A stretch of 64,000 nt of DNA, taken from the NCBI GenBank assembly GCA_016714025.1, contig JADJOB010000002.1, positions 2,698,001 to 2,762,000 on the forward strand, in the 5' to 3' direction. The DNA comes from Saprospiraceae bacterium (lineage in GTDB: Bacteria; Bacteroidota; Bacteroidia; Chitinophagales; Saprospiraceae). Numbering within the stretch: the first letter of the stretch is position 1; each line of letters begins with the position of its first letter. The translations under genes and the position numbers were made by a program. Of this stretch, positions 8,620 through 17,656 are shown piece after piece. Below the pieces are notes generated by a model. It was not told the origin of the DNA. It ran no database searches and was given only the letters and a program-made list of their open reading frames with translations.

Positions 8620-9654
8620 ATGGAATCAATCCGAAGAATAAATTTAATAAGTGATACAGTTACCTTACCCTCTAAAGGTATGCTGGAATCAATGATGAAT
8701 GCAAAATTGGGGGATGATGTATTTCAAGAAGATCCAACGGTCATTCAATTAGAAAAAAAACTTGCATCCATGTTTGCACAAGAAGCAGGTTTGTTTTGTC
8801 CATCAGGTACTATGGCCAATCAAATAGCCATTAAATCTCATACCCAACCACTCGATGAGATGATTTGTGAAATCAATAGCCATGTATTTCAATACGAAGT
8901 TTCCGGATATGCCTTTCACAGTGGGATTGCTGTAAATCCATTGGTAACTGAATCCGGCAATCTATCTCCTGAATTAATTTCACAGGCAATAAAACCCTCA
9001 AAGGATTGGCTGCCTAATACTACCTTAGTTGTTTTAGAAAATACGGGCAATCGGACAGGAGGAACCTTGTACTCGCTCTCAGAAATGGTTAAAATATCCG
9101 ATTGTTGTAAATCATACAATCTTAAACTACATTTAGATGGGGCACGTATCTTTAATGCCATCATTGAAGGGGGTTATTCAAGTGAAGAAATCGGTCCTTT
9201 ATTTGATTCTATTTCTGTTTGCCTCTCAAAAGGACTTGGAGCTCCTGTAGGCACTGTGCTTTTAGGCAATCAATCGTGGATTCAAAAATGCAGAAAAGTA
9301 CGTAAAGTTATGGGCGGAGGCATGCGACAATCTGGAATTTTAGCTGCAGCAGGTTTATACGCATTGGAGCACAATGTAAGCCGATTAAAAACAGATCATA
9401 TTCACGCCAAACAAATCGAATCTTGTTTATTAAACCTGACTTACGTTACTAAGGTTAAACCTGTTTACACCAACATTGTCATATTTGATTTGATACCAAC
9501 ACTTACTCCTGATGATTTTATAAATCAACTGAATCAATACGGAATCAATTCCAGTGCATTTGGAAAACACTCCATTCGATTTGTTACTCATTTGGATATT
9601 AATGAATCCATGGTAAGTGAAGTTATTGATGTATTGAATACTAAAATTAAATAA
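8620..9654 (+). CDS. ltaE: Low-specificity L-threonine aldolase (PLP enzyme)
   Basis: 344 residues of aspartate-aminotransferase fold. The N terminus LISDTVTLPSKGMLESMMNA and GDDVFQEDPT are the family signature; HLDGARIFNA carries the PLP-pyridine Asp, and Lys204 in SVCLSKGLGAPVGT is the expected Schiff-base lysine. It cleaves L-threonine or L-allo-threonine to glycine and acetaldehyde. A near-consensus -7 box (TACTTTTA, 8608-8615) lies only 4 nt upstream of the ATG. It is convergent with the nuclease gene. Confidence 0.93.
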   Translation: MESIRRINLISDTVTLPSKGMLESMMNAKLGDDVFQEDPTVIQLEKKLASMFAQEAGLFCPSGTMANQIAIKSHTQPLDEMICEINSHVFQYEVSGYAFHSGIAVNPLVTESGNLSPELISQAIKPSKDWLPNTTLVVLENTGNRTGGTLYSLSEMVKISDCCKSYNLKLHLDGARIFNAIIEGGYSSEEIGPLFDSISVCLSKGLGAPVGTVLLGNQSWIQKCRKVRKVMGGGMRQSGILAAAGLYALEHNVSRLKTDHIHAKQIESCLLNLTYVTKVKPVYTNIVIFDLIPTLTPDDFINQLNQYGINSSAFGKHSIRFVTHLDINESMVSEVIDVLNTKIK

Positions 9655-9778
9655 TGGAATGATTTGATATTGCTTACTGTATCGATAGCACTATTATATA
9701 GACAAATGCAATTCACAGCGTACCAAAATGAACGATAGTTTTTTTAGGACAAAAAAGGTTCAAATAATTGTTATAAAC

Positions 9779-10369
9779 TTACTTGCGTTTATTTAATTCA
9801 TCCCGGATGTGGGCCGCTTTTTCATAATTCTCTTCTTCCAAAACCTTGCTAAGCATTTTATTTAATTCTTCGGTACTGTAACTGCTAAACAATTTTTGAG
9901 GTTTATCTTTTTTTGACACTGGCTTTTGAGCTTCTTCTTCTGATTCTTCTAAAACCACACCAGCAGAATCCATGATAAATTCATAGGTATAAATTGGACA
10001 ACTAAAGCGAACAGCAAGAGCTAATGCATCAGATGTTCTTGAATCAATTTTAATGATTTCACCTTCTTTTTCACAAATCAATTGGGAGAAAAAGATTCCA
10101 TCTAATAAATTATTAATTAAAATTTCTTTGACTTCAATTCCAAATGAAGAAAGTGCATTTTTAAATAGATCGTGCGTCAAAGGTCTGTTAGGAGTCATTC
10201 GCTCTAATACTACTGCAATTGCTTGAGCTTCATAACCTCCAATCACAATTGGCAACCGCCTGTTTCCCTCTGTTTCACCTAAAACTACCGCATAATTTTG
10301 CGATTGCGTAACACTGTGGGAAAGGGCTATGATTTCTAATTCAATCAGTTTATGATCTTGGCTAGACAT
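9779..10369 (-). CDS. Bifunctional nuclease (BFN/DUF151) family protein with C-terminal UVR motif
   Basis: 196 residues. The N-terminal ~135 residues form the BFN domain (GETEGNRRLPIVIGGYEAQAIAV, RPLTHDLF, DSRTSDALALAVRFSCPIY). A linker rich in Glu and Ser follows, then a UvrB/UvrC-type helical motif at the C terminus (about 163-196, ELNKMLSKVLEEENYEKAAHIRDEL). It lies 3 nt after etfA in the etfB-etfA-bfn operon. The family name comes from plant and Thermotoga homologues; the cellular role in Bacteroidota is not established, and linkage to ETF is common in this phylum. Confidence 0.9.
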   Translation of the reverse strand: MSSQDHKLIELEIIALSHSVTQSQNYAVVLGETEGNRRLPIVIGGYEAQAIAVVLERMTPNRPLTHDLFKNALSSFGIEVKEILINNLLDGIFFSQLICEKEGEIIKIDSRTSDALALAVRFSCPIYTYEFIMDSAGVVLEESEEEAQKPVSKKDKPQKLFSSYSTEELNKMLSKVLEEENYEKAAHIRDELNKRK

Positions 10370-10372
10370 TTT

Positions 10373-11323
10373 TTAGTTCATTTTGCTTTTGCGCAAAGCT
10401 TCATTTAATTTCGGTAATATTTCAAACAAATCACCACAAACTCCATAATCAGCCGCTTTAAAAAATGGTGCTTCCGGATCTTTGTTGATTACAAATATTT
10501 TCTTTGAATTATTTACACCTGCCAAATGTTGTATCGCTCCTGATATCCCAAGAGCAATATAAACATTAGGCCGAATAGCAACACCAGTTTGCCCAACATG
10601 TTCATGATGTGGTCTCCAACCAGCATCAGCAACGGGTCGAGAGCAAGCTGTAGTAGCATGTAATAAATCAGCCAGCTCCTCTACCATCGTCCAATTTGCA
10701 GGATCTTTCATACCCCGTCCTGCAGACACAACAATTTCTGCCTCTGTAAGGGGTGTTTTCCCTTGAATTAATTTACGATCCAGCAATTTTATTTTTGGCT
10801 CAGGGATTTGCAGATTTATTGCAACAATTTCTATCTGTTTGTCTTCTGATTTATGGATTCCAAATCCATTTGGCATCAATGCAATGATTCCGTGATCTTT
10901 GTTGAATTTATACCAAGCGGATGCCTTTCCTGAAAAAACACTTTTTTGAAACTGCAAATTCCCATCTTGAAATTTAAGATTAACCGCATTGCTAATTAAT
11001 CCCGTTTTTAGCTTTACAGATAAGCCGCCTGATATCGATTTGCCAAGACTGTTATTGCTAATAACAAGGTATTTTCCTCCTATCTGGCTATAGACTTGAT
11101 CGATTACTGAAATCCATTGACTTCCATCCATATAATCTGCTTGCTCAAACTGGGCAAGTTTGTCTAAACCTAAACAGGCTAATTCGTTTACATTAATCGT
11201 CCTGCCCATTAATCCACAAACTTTTAATCCAGTGACCTGGGCAATTTTTGAAGCAAATCCTGCTGCTTCAATTGCAGATTTTTTCAACCTGCCATTTTGT
11301 TCTTCCAATAGTACTAAAATCAT
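10373..11323 (-). CDS. etfA: Electron transfer flavoprotein subunit alpha
   Basis: 316 residues, the normal length. The C-terminal FAD-binding domain is intact: VVSAGRGMKDPANW, ACSRPVADAGW, HVGQTGVAIRPNVYIALGISGAIQHLAG and VINKDPEAPFFKAADYG. It forms a heterodimer with EtfB and carries electrons from acyl-CoA dehydrogenases to ETF:quinone oxidoreductase in the cytoplasm. It begins 13 nt after the etfB stop and is followed closely by the BFN gene, so all three form one operon. Confidence 0.96.
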   Translation of the reverse strand: MILVLLEEQNGRLKKSAIEAAGFASKIAQVTGLKVCGLMGRTINVNELACLGLDKLAQFEQADYMDGSQWISVIDQVYSQIGGKYLVISNNSLGKSISGGLSVKLKTGLISNAVNLKFQDGNLQFQKSVFSGKASAWYKFNKDHGIIALMPNGFGIHKSEDKQIEIVAINLQIPEPKIKLLDRKLIQGKTPLTEAEIVVSAGRGMKDPANWTMVEELADLLHATTACSRPVADAGWRPHHEHVGQTGVAIRPNVYIALGISGAIQHLAGVNNSKKIFVINKDPEAPFFKAADYGVCGDLFEILPKLNEALRKSKMN

Positions 11324-11336
11324 ATCAATTTTATTG

Positions 11337-12077
11337 TCAAATGATTTTCAATTCATTTTTAAATACAGCGACCATTTCATCAATGTTTGTAGGATCGATC
11401 ATTCTAACCCCTGACTTTGTTATCGGTAATTCAAAACTAACTAATTCGGTTAGTTGTTCACATTGAACAGGTGAAATTACTTCTAAAGGTTTTTTCTTTG
11501 CATCAATAATCCCTTTCATATTTGGAATGCGTTGCTCTGCCAAGCCTTTTGCAGCAGACAATACAAATGGGGTTTTTAAATTCAATATGGCGATGCCACC
11601 TTCAACTTCACAGGATGCATTCACAGAATCCTGCTCAAATTCCAGATGATTGCAATAAGATAAATAAGGGAGCTCTAAATATTGGGCAATGCGACTCCCA
11701 ACCTCTGAACTATTATGATCAATGGTTTCTTTGCCGCAAAAAATAATATCATAGCTATTCTTTTTTGCAAATTCTGAAATTTGAACTGCAATTTCATCTG
11801 AATTAGATGGTTCCATGTCAACGCGAAATGCAGCATCTGCACCAATAGCCAATGCTTTGCGAATCAGAATATCTGAAGCTGCATTGCCTACATGAATCAC
11901 ATCAACCTGTCCAGAATACTTTTCTTTCAACTCAATTGCACGAACCAATGCATACCACTCATCATAGGGATTTAATATATATTGAATACCCTCATCCAAA
12001 TATCGTTTGCCATCCTGGCTAAAACTTATTTTTGATGTTGTATCTGGAGTTTTACTGATACAAACCAATAGTTTCAT
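11337..12077 (-). CDS. etfB: Electron transfer flavoprotein subunit beta
   Basis: 246 residues starting MKLLVCISKTPDTTSKISF, with NPYDEWYALVRAIELKE and DIIFCGKETIDHNSSEVGSRIAQ, the ETF-beta signature that binds AMP and faces EtfA. First gene of the etfB-etfA-bfn operon on the minus strand. An exact -7 box lies 20 nt upstream of the ATG. No acyl-CoA dehydrogenase is nearby. Confidence 0.96.
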   Translation of the reverse strand: MKLLVCISKTPDTTSKISFSQDGKRYLDEGIQYILNPYDEWYALVRAIELKEKYSGQVDVIHVGNAASDILIRKALAIGADAAFRVDMEPSNSDEIAVQISEFAKKNSYDIIFCGKETIDHNSSEVGSRIAQYLELPYLSYCNHLEFEQDSVNASCEVEGGIAILNLKTPFVLSAAKGLAEQRIPNMKGIIDAKKKPLEVISPVQCEQLTELVSFELPITKSGVRMIDPTNIDEMVAVFKNELKII

Positions 12078-12096
12078 ATTTGTCTTAATTTTAATG

Positions 12097-12104
12097 CAAA
12101 GATA
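12097..12104 (-). promoter_or_regulatory. -7 promoter box of the etfB operon
   Basis: On the minus strand TATCTTTG matches TAnnTTTG exactly and ends 19 nt before the etfB ATG, giving a predicted leader of about 15 nt. Confidence 0.6.
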
Positions 12105-12136
12105 TATATTTTGGCTTCAACCTGTAAAGCTTGATT

Positions 12137-12469
12137 ATGAGTATGTTAAATCGAAAAGAACGCATTTTAACCATGTTGGAATCAGATCCAGAGAATGATT
12201 TTTTACTTTTTGCATTGGCTAAAGAACTGGAAAACGAAAATTTGATTGAAGAAGCTATTGATACCTATCGACAACTTATTGGAATTCACCCAAAATATAT
12301 AGGAGCATATTATCATTTGGCTAAAATCCTTCAAACTAAATTAAATATGAAAGAAGCGATTTTAGTTTTAAAGGAGGGTATTGGACTTGCAAAAACCCTA
12401 AAAGATCTTCATTCTTTAGCAGAAATGCAAAATCTGTTAAATGATATAGAAATGGAGAGCTTAATATAA
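12137..12469 (+). CDS. Small tetratricopeptide-repeat protein
   Basis: 110 residues from the ATG at 12137; a TTG six bases upstream is less likely. It contains about two TPR units (LLFALAKELENENLIEEAIDTYRQLI and AYYHLAKILQTKLNMKEAILVLKEGI) with the usual small/large residue pattern. No signal peptide, so probably cytoplasmic; a protein-protein interaction role is inferred from the fold. It is divergent from etfB and its 3' end overlaps the dapF 3' end by 9 nt. Confidence 0.8.
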   Translation: MSMLNRKERILTMLESDPENDFLLFALAKELENENLIEEAIDTYRQLIGIHPKYIGAYYHLAKILQTKLNMKEAILVLKEGIGLAKTLKDLHSLAEMQNLLNDIEMESLI

Positions 12470-13243
12470 TCGATAGAATCCACTAAATACCTGATTGGCA
12501 GGCCCAGTCAGCCAAATATTTATTGCATGGAGCCCTTCAATGTCCATTTGTACTTCCAATGGACCTCCTTTCGATTCAATCGCTTGCTTAAAAAAACCGT
12601 TTGAATCCGCCTTTACAGCAGCATAATAAGCCGAGGCAGTAATTCCCGTACCACAAGCCAAAGTTTCCGCCTCAACACCCCTTTCGTAGGTCGCAATGCG
12701 TAAAACTTCTCTCATAATCTCAATAAAATTAACATTAACGCCTTCCGGATCAAATTTTTTACGGAGGGCCCTTCCTTTCTCATTTACTTCAAATTCCCAG
12801 GGATTAATTACTTCACGAATTAAATGGGGCGAACCACTTTGGATTAAACTTCCTTCTGGTGTGGCTTCAAATCCATTGATATCCTTCATTTTAACTGAAA
12901 CCAACTGATCTTTAACATAACTTTCATGCATCCCATCAAATGCTGCAAAACTAAAATTATTCTTTCCTTGTTTAGATTGCATATAGCGAACAGAAGCTCT
13001 ACTTCCGTTTCCACAAAAGCTGGAGGGTTTCCCATCGCTGTTAAAATAGTTCATTTTAAAATCAATGCCAGGCTCCGGACACAATGCGATTAATCCATCA
13101 GCACCGATACCAAAATGTCGGTCGCACATTTTTTTAATCAGATTGGTGTCGTTTAAATCGATCCATTCAAATTCAAAAAAATCAAGGATAATGAAATCAT
13201 TGCCAGTTGCTTCGTATTTTTCAAAAGGAATCGTACGTTTCAT
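12461..13243 (-). CDS. dapF: Diaminopimelate epimerase
   Basis: 260 residues. The two catalytic cysteines are present: Cys77 in SSFCGNGSRAS and Cys197 in ETLACGTGITAS. It interconverts LL- and meso-diaminopimelate, the last step before meso-DAP enters lysine and peptidoglycan synthesis. Its end overlaps the TPR gene by 9 nt in a convergent arrangement. The minus-strand sequence just upstream (TAATCTTG, 13248-13255) resembles a -7 box ending only 4 nt before the ATG. Confidence 0.96.
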   Translation of the reverse strand: MKRTIPFEKYEATGNDFIILDFFEFEWIDLNDTNLIKKMCDRHFGIGADGLIALCPEPGIDFKMNYFNSDGKPSSFCGNGSRASVRYMQSKQGKNNFSFAAFDGMHESYVKDQLVSVKMKDINGFEATPEGSLIQSGSPHLIREVINPWEFEVNEKGRALRKKFDPEGVNVNFIEIMREVLRIATYERGVEAETLACGTGITASAYYAAVKADSNGFFKQAIESKGGPLEVQMDIEGLHAINIWLTGPANQVFSGFYRLY

Positions 13244-13323
13244 GAGACAAGATTAATGATAATTTATATTAAGGCATACTTTTTGTAACTAATTATATAT
13301 TAGATATTTAAATAATATAATAA

Positions 13324-14775
13324 ATGAATTCCATCCGAACACAAAGCTCATTAATTTTTATATGCTTGATAGTCAGCATTTTAAGTAGTTATCTAACCTT
13401 TAAATTTCTTATTCCACGAATAGAAAACTCCAATGAAGTTAAATTGACACATGAGGTCAATGACAATCCAAACGATCATTCGGCACTGATAAAATCAAGT
13501 CCAATCCGGTTTTTAAATACCCCTGGAACCAATTTTGTATATGCTGCCTCAAAAAGCACCCCTTCAGTTGTATTTATTGAATCCATCATTGATAACAAAG
13601 AGGGAATATTTTCTATGCCAAATAAGGAATTGTCAACCGGTTCCGGGGTTATCATATCTCCTGATGGATACATCATTACAAATAACCATGTGGTTGAGAA
13701 TGCAGAAAAGATTCAAGTACTTTTAAATGACAACAGGGAATATGAAGCTAAATTAATTGGAACGGATCCAACGACCGACATCGCCTTAATAAAAATTGAA
13801 GATTCCAGTTTACCTTATATTGAATTTGGCAATTCTGATTCAAGTGAAATAGGTGAATGGGTTTTAGCAGTTGGCAATCCATTTAGACTTCAATCTACCG
13901 TAACCGCAGGCATAATTTCAGCTAAAGCACGAAATATCAATATATTAAACAATCAACAATACCGAATTGAGTCTTTTATTCAAACCGATGCTGCTGTGAA
14001 TCCAGGAAATAGTGGCGGTGCGTTGGTTAATACAAATGGAGATTTAATTGGAATCAACACGGCCATTATGAGTCAAACAGGCCGATATGAAGGATATTCA
14101 TTTTCAATCCCATCCAATCTTGTTAAAAAGGTGTTTTCAGATCTTAAGGAATTTGGGACTGTGCAAAGAGGTTTATTAGGAGTAGTTATTGAAGAAGTTA
14201 ATAATGAACGTGCAAAACTTTACGGATTAACCCATGTTGGGGGTGTGTTTATCAGTAATACCACTCGTGACGGTGCAGCAGATATAGCAGGATTAAAACC
14301 TGAGGATATCATACTTGAATTAAATAACCGTGCTATTAAGTCTGTACCAGAACTGCAAGAAATTATCGGTCGATTGAGACCTGGTTCGAAAATTCAAATA
14401 AAGTATTGGCGCAATAATCAAACAAATACTGTAGAAGCAATTCTTAAAAATCAAGTTAATACGACTGAAATGTTAAGCACCAGAAGAGATCCTCTTTTGC
14501 TGGATTTAGGCTTTGAAGTTCGGGATCTGAGTGCCGAAGAGAAAACAAATTTAAAACAATCAGGCGTTAAGGTGTTGAGTATTTATCAAGGCAGCATTAT
14601 TGAAAATACCAACATGGCCCCAGGTTATATCATTACAACTGTAAATGGCAAAAAAGTTCGATCAGTAGATGAATTGATACAAAACATTCAATCAGCAGAT
14701 GCAAATATTCTACTGGAAGGATTTTACGAAAAATACAGAGGTAAATTTCCATACCGCTTTAATAAAAAACAATAG
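13324..14775 (+). CDS. HtrA/DegP-family periplasmic serine protease with two PDZ domains
   Basis: 483 residues. An N-terminal membrane anchor or uncleaved signal (about 8-29) precedes a trypsin-like domain with His122 (TNNHVV), Asp152 (TTDIALI) and Ser230 (NPGNSGGAL). Two PDZ domains follow, at about 275-375 (LGVVIEEV, GGVFISNTTRDGAADIAGLKPEDII) and 390-470. Family role: degradation and chaperoning of misfolded envelope proteins, induced by envelope stress. A 45-nt gap separates it from the carboxylase gene on the same strand. Confidence 0.94.
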   Translation: MNSIRTQSSLIFICLIVSILSSYLTFKFLIPRIENSNEVKLTHEVNDNPNDHSALIKSSPIRFLNTPGTNFVYAASKSTPSVVFIESIIDNKEGIFSMPNKELSTGSGVIISPDGYIITNNHVVENAEKIQVLLNDNREYEAKLIGTDPTTDIALIKIEDSSLPYIEFGNSDSSEIGEWVLAVGNPFRLQSTVTAGIISAKARNINILNNQQYRIESFIQTDAAVNPGNSGGALVNTNGDLIGINTAIMSQTGRYEGYSFSIPSNLVKKVFSDLKEFGTVQRGLLGVVIEEVNNERAKLYGLTHVGGVFISNTTRDGAADIAGLKPEDIILELNNRAIKSVPELQEIIGRLRPGSKIQIKYWRNNQTNTVEAILKNQVNTTEMLSTRRDPLLLDLGFEVRDLSAEEKTNLKQSGVKVLSIYQGSIIENTNMAPGYIITTVNGKKVRSVDELIQNIQSADANILLEGFYEKYRGKFPYRFNKKQ

Positions 14776-14820
14776 CGCTTATCTTGCGGAATATTCTATA
14801 ATTCAATTTTCAATTTAGGG

Positions 14821-16461
14821 ATGAATCAAAACCAGATAGATCTGAACTTTAATCAGAATGAAGATCAAGCTAAGCTCGAACTCTCAAAAATCCAAAAGCT
14901 TTTAGAGAAAATTGAAGATGGCGGTGGTAAGAAAAAACTAGAAGCTCAAAGAGCTGATGGAAAATTAACTGCCAGAGAACGGATAGCCTATTTACTGGAT
15001 CCTAAAAGTCCTTGTTTTGAAATTGGCGCATTTGCAGGTTTTGAAATGTATGATGAATATGGTGGTTGCCCGGCTGGAGGTGTTATTGTAATGCTTGGTT
15101 ATATAAAGGGAAAGCTTTGCATCATTGTTGCAAATGATGCAACTGTTAAAGCTGGTGCGTGGTTTCCTATTACTGGTAAAAAAAATTTAAGAGCTCAGGA
15201 AATTGCATTAGAAAACCATATACCTATTATTTATTTAGTTGATAGCGCAGGGGTATTTTTACCGATGCAGGATGAAATATTTCCAGACAAAGAGCATTTT
15301 GGAAGGATATTTAGAAACAATGCAATCTTATCTGCAAAAGGAATTCCCCAAATTGCAGCGGTTATGGGGAGCTGTGTTGCAGGAGGTGCTTATTTGCCTA
15401 TCATGTCGGATGAAGCTTTGATCGTTGAAAAAAGCGGCAGTATCTTTTTAGCAGGACCTTATTTGGTAAAGGCAGCCATTGGCGAGGAAGTCGATCAGGA
15501 AACATTGGGTGGCGCATCGACCCATTGTGAAGTTTCAGGAGTTACTGATTACAAAGTAAAAGATGACAAAACCTGCTTAGACACCATACGAAATCTCATT
15601 GATAAGATTAATCTAAAACAAAATGAAACGTATGATTATATCGAACCCGTTGCTCCTAAGTATAGCCCGAATGATTTATTAGGCATTTACCCTTCAGCCA
15701 ATCAAAAGCCCTATTCAATGGCCCGCATCCTGGAATGCATTGTGGATGAATCATCTTTGTTATATTACAAAGAGGAGTATGGCAAAACGATTCTTTGCGC
15801 TTACGCTCGAATTGGAGGATATGCTGTTGGGATTGTTGCAAATGATCGTAGAATTGTTAAATCAGCAAAAGGTGAAATGCAAATGGGTGGAGTGATCTAT
15901 TCTGATTCAGCAGATAAGGCCAGCCGATTTATATTAAATTGCAATCAAAAAAGAATTCCATTAATATTTTTTCATGATGTAACCGGATTTATGGTGGGCA
16001 CTCGTTCAGAACATGGAGGAATTATCAAAGACGGTGCTAAAATGGTAAATGCAGTGGCTAATTCTACTGTACCTAAACTAAGCATCGTAATAGGCAATTC
16101 ATATGGCGCAGGAAATTATGCTATGTGTGGAAAAGCCTATGATCCCAGATTTATTTTGGCTTGGCCTTCAGCCAAAATCGCAGTAATGGGAGGTGCTCAG
16201 GCAGCTAAAGTGTTGACCCAAATTCAGCTGAGCGCATTGAAAGCGAAGGGACAAATCCCTGACGCTGAAGAAGAAAAGAGATTATTTGATCTAACAAACG
16301 AGAAATACCAAAAACAAACTACAGCTACCTATGCGGCTGCACGACTTTGGGTTGACGCCATTATTGATCCTGTAAAAACCAGAGATTGGATCATTATGGG
16401 AATTGAAGCATCCAAATTCAGTAGTATTGAACCATTTAAAACCGGAGTAATTCAAACCTAA
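14821..16461 (+). CDS. Acyl-CoA carboxylase carboxyltransferase (beta) subunit
   Basis: 546 residues with both halves of the crotonase-like carboxyltransferase fold: N half RADGKLTARERIAYLLDP, GSCVAGGAYLPIMSDEALI and GAASTHCEVSGVTDY-type (here GGASTHCEVSG); C half IFFHDVTGFMVGTRSEHGG and GNSYGAGNYAMCGKAYDPR. This is the PccB/MccB type, transferring CO2 from carboxybiotin to propionyl- or methylcrotonyl-CoA; MSDEALIVEKSGSIFLAGP favours the methylcrotonyl-like branch but the substrate cannot be fixed from sequence. No biotin carboxylase subunit is adjacent. Its stop overlaps the next start (TAATG). Confidence 0.92.
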   Translation: MNQNQIDLNFNQNEDQAKLELSKIQKLLEKIEDGGGKKKLEAQRADGKLTARERIAYLLDPKSPCFEIGAFAGFEMYDEYGGCPAGGVIVMLGYIKGKLCIIVANDATVKAGAWFPITGKKNLRAQEIALENHIPIIYLVDSAGVFLPMQDEIFPDKEHFGRIFRNNAILSAKGIPQIAAVMGSCVAGGAYLPIMSDEALIVEKSGSIFLAGPYLVKAAIGEEVDQETLGGASTHCEVSGVTDYKVKDDKTCLDTIRNLIDKINLKQNETYDYIEPVAPKYSPNDLLGIYPSANQKPYSMARILECIVDESSLLYYKEEYGKTILCAYARIGGYAVGIVANDRRIVKSAKGEMQMGGVIYSDSADKASRFILNCNQKRIPLIFFHDVTGFMVGTRSEHGGIIKDGAKMVNAVANSTVPKLSIVIGNSYGAGNYAMCGKAYDPRFILAWPSAKIAVMGGAQAAKVLTQIQLSALKAKGQIPDAEEEKRLFDLTNEKYQKQTTATYAAARLWVDAIIDPVKTRDWIIMGIEASKFSSIEPFKTGVIQT

Positions 16462-16889
16462 TGAACGAGAAATATAAAAATCTTTTTAAAAAACTTGGGC
16501 TAGCCGGCTTTCTGTTTTTCTTAATAAAAGGAATTCTATGGTTGGTTTTTGGTACCGCTTTGTTTAAATGGTTAAAGGGCTGTGTTATTACTGGAGCATT
16601 ATTAAGTTTCCCTTTATGTATTTACAGTCAACAAGCTAAACTTGACAGTTTATTTAGTGTATTCAGGAATCCATCAATTCAAAAGGAGAAGACCTTATTT
16701 AATTATACAAATCAAAACTGCGAACGTGCTTTTTTTTGCAAATTAGAAGATCGCTATTTACTGAATAACAAATTACCAATGTCCTTTCGATTAGGCTCCG
16801 CACAATATACGAATGCAATGGAGTATCCAAATCAGTGGCGATTCGTTGAACCTGCTATTAAATCTGCGAAGAATGCACAAAGTGATTAA
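16461..16889 (+). CDS. Small membrane/secreted protein of unknown function, possibly a two-part fusion
   Basis: 142 residues, translationally coupled to the carboxylase gene through TAATG. Residues 1-40 (LGLAGFLFFLIKGILWLVFG) look like the short one-helix membrane proteins common in this phylum. Residues about 42-57 (VITGALLSFPLCIYSQ) look like a second, signal-peptide-like segment ending in an SQ cleavage-type site, followed by a soluble C-terminal part. I recognise no family for the second half. It overlaps bshB1 by 4 nt at its 3' end. Confidence 0.7.
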   Translation: MNEKYKNLFKKLGLAGFLFFLIKGILWLVFGTALFKWLKGCVITGALLSFPLCIYSQQAKLDSLFSVFRNPSIQKEKTLFNYTNQNCERAFFCKLEDRYLLNNKLPMSFRLGSAQYTNAMEYPNQWRFVEPAIKSAKNAQSD

Positions 16890-17620
16890 TGTAGAAAATC
16901 TTTTACTTGATACGGTCCGGTGGTATTAAAGCCTTCTGCATATTCCACATGGATGCTTCTTCCATAAATTTTTGCTTTTGCCTTTAATAGTTCGAAAAAA
17001 TCTTGACCAGAAATTGGCGAATCTAATTCTTTGGAATTAGGATCATAAAATTGAGACCCAAAGCATTTGATCAATGCTATCTTTTGATCCATAAATTCAG
17101 TGATATCAAATGCGATGTCGGCATTTAGTTGATGATCCTGAATGTAATGATATAAATTATTTGGACGCCATCGATTTTGTGGGGTTCCATTCATATCAAA
17201 TGTTTCTATTTTTTGTAAGCCAGAATAAAATAATGCATCCGCAATTAATTTAGCTGCCCGGCCATGATCTGGATGTCGATCTGAAAGTGCATTGGCAAAT
17301 ACAATTTTAGGTTTTGCAGCTCGCACCACCCGTATGATTTTTTCAATTTCCTGATAATTCCACATAAAAAATCCATCCGGTAAATCCAATTGGATTCTAA
17401 ATTTAGCGCCCAACAATGCAGCGGCTTTCATGGCTTCTTCCGTTCGCAATGTTGGGTTTCCCCTTGTGCCCAATTCGCCTAATGTCAAATCAAGCAAGCC
17501 TACAGTATACCCTTTTGAAATATGCCCTAACAAAGTGCCACTACAACTGAGTTCTACATCATCCGGATGTACTCCTATTGCAAGAATATCAACAACTTGA
17601 ATCGTATTTAATGATAACAT
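16886..17620 (-). CDS. bshB1: Bacillithiol biosynthesis deacetylase BshB1 (PIG-L/LmbE family)
   Basis: 244 residues. The zinc-binding motif HPDD at 18-21 (AIGVHPDDVELSCSG) and the second motif SDRHPDHG (113-120) are intact, and the GELGTRGNPTLRTEEAMKAA and DLPDGFF stretches are typical of BshB1. It removes the acetyl group from N-acetylglucosaminyl-malate during bacillithiol synthesis. It follows fabH on the same strand after 36 nt. BshA and BshC are not in the window. Confidence 0.92.
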   Translation of the reverse strand: MLSLNTIQVVDILAIGVHPDDVELSCSGTLLGHISKGYTVGLLDLTLGELGTRGNPTLRTEEAMKAAALLGAKFRIQLDLPDGFFMWNYQEIEKIIRVVRAAKPKIVFANALSDRHPDHGRAAKLIADALFYSGLQKIETFDMNGTPQNRWRPNNLYHYIQDHQLNADIAFDITEFMDQKIALIKCFGSQFYDPNSKELDSPISGQDFFELLKAKAKIYGRSIHVEYAEGFNTTGPYQVKDFLH

Positions 17621-17656
17621 GAAAATGAATAATAGTTAATGTTTAATTACGGAAAA

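Noticed and set aside
8916..9164. 82-codon open frame antisense to threonine aldolase
   Set aside because: It overlaps the conserved PLP-enzyme core on the plus strand and has no product signature.
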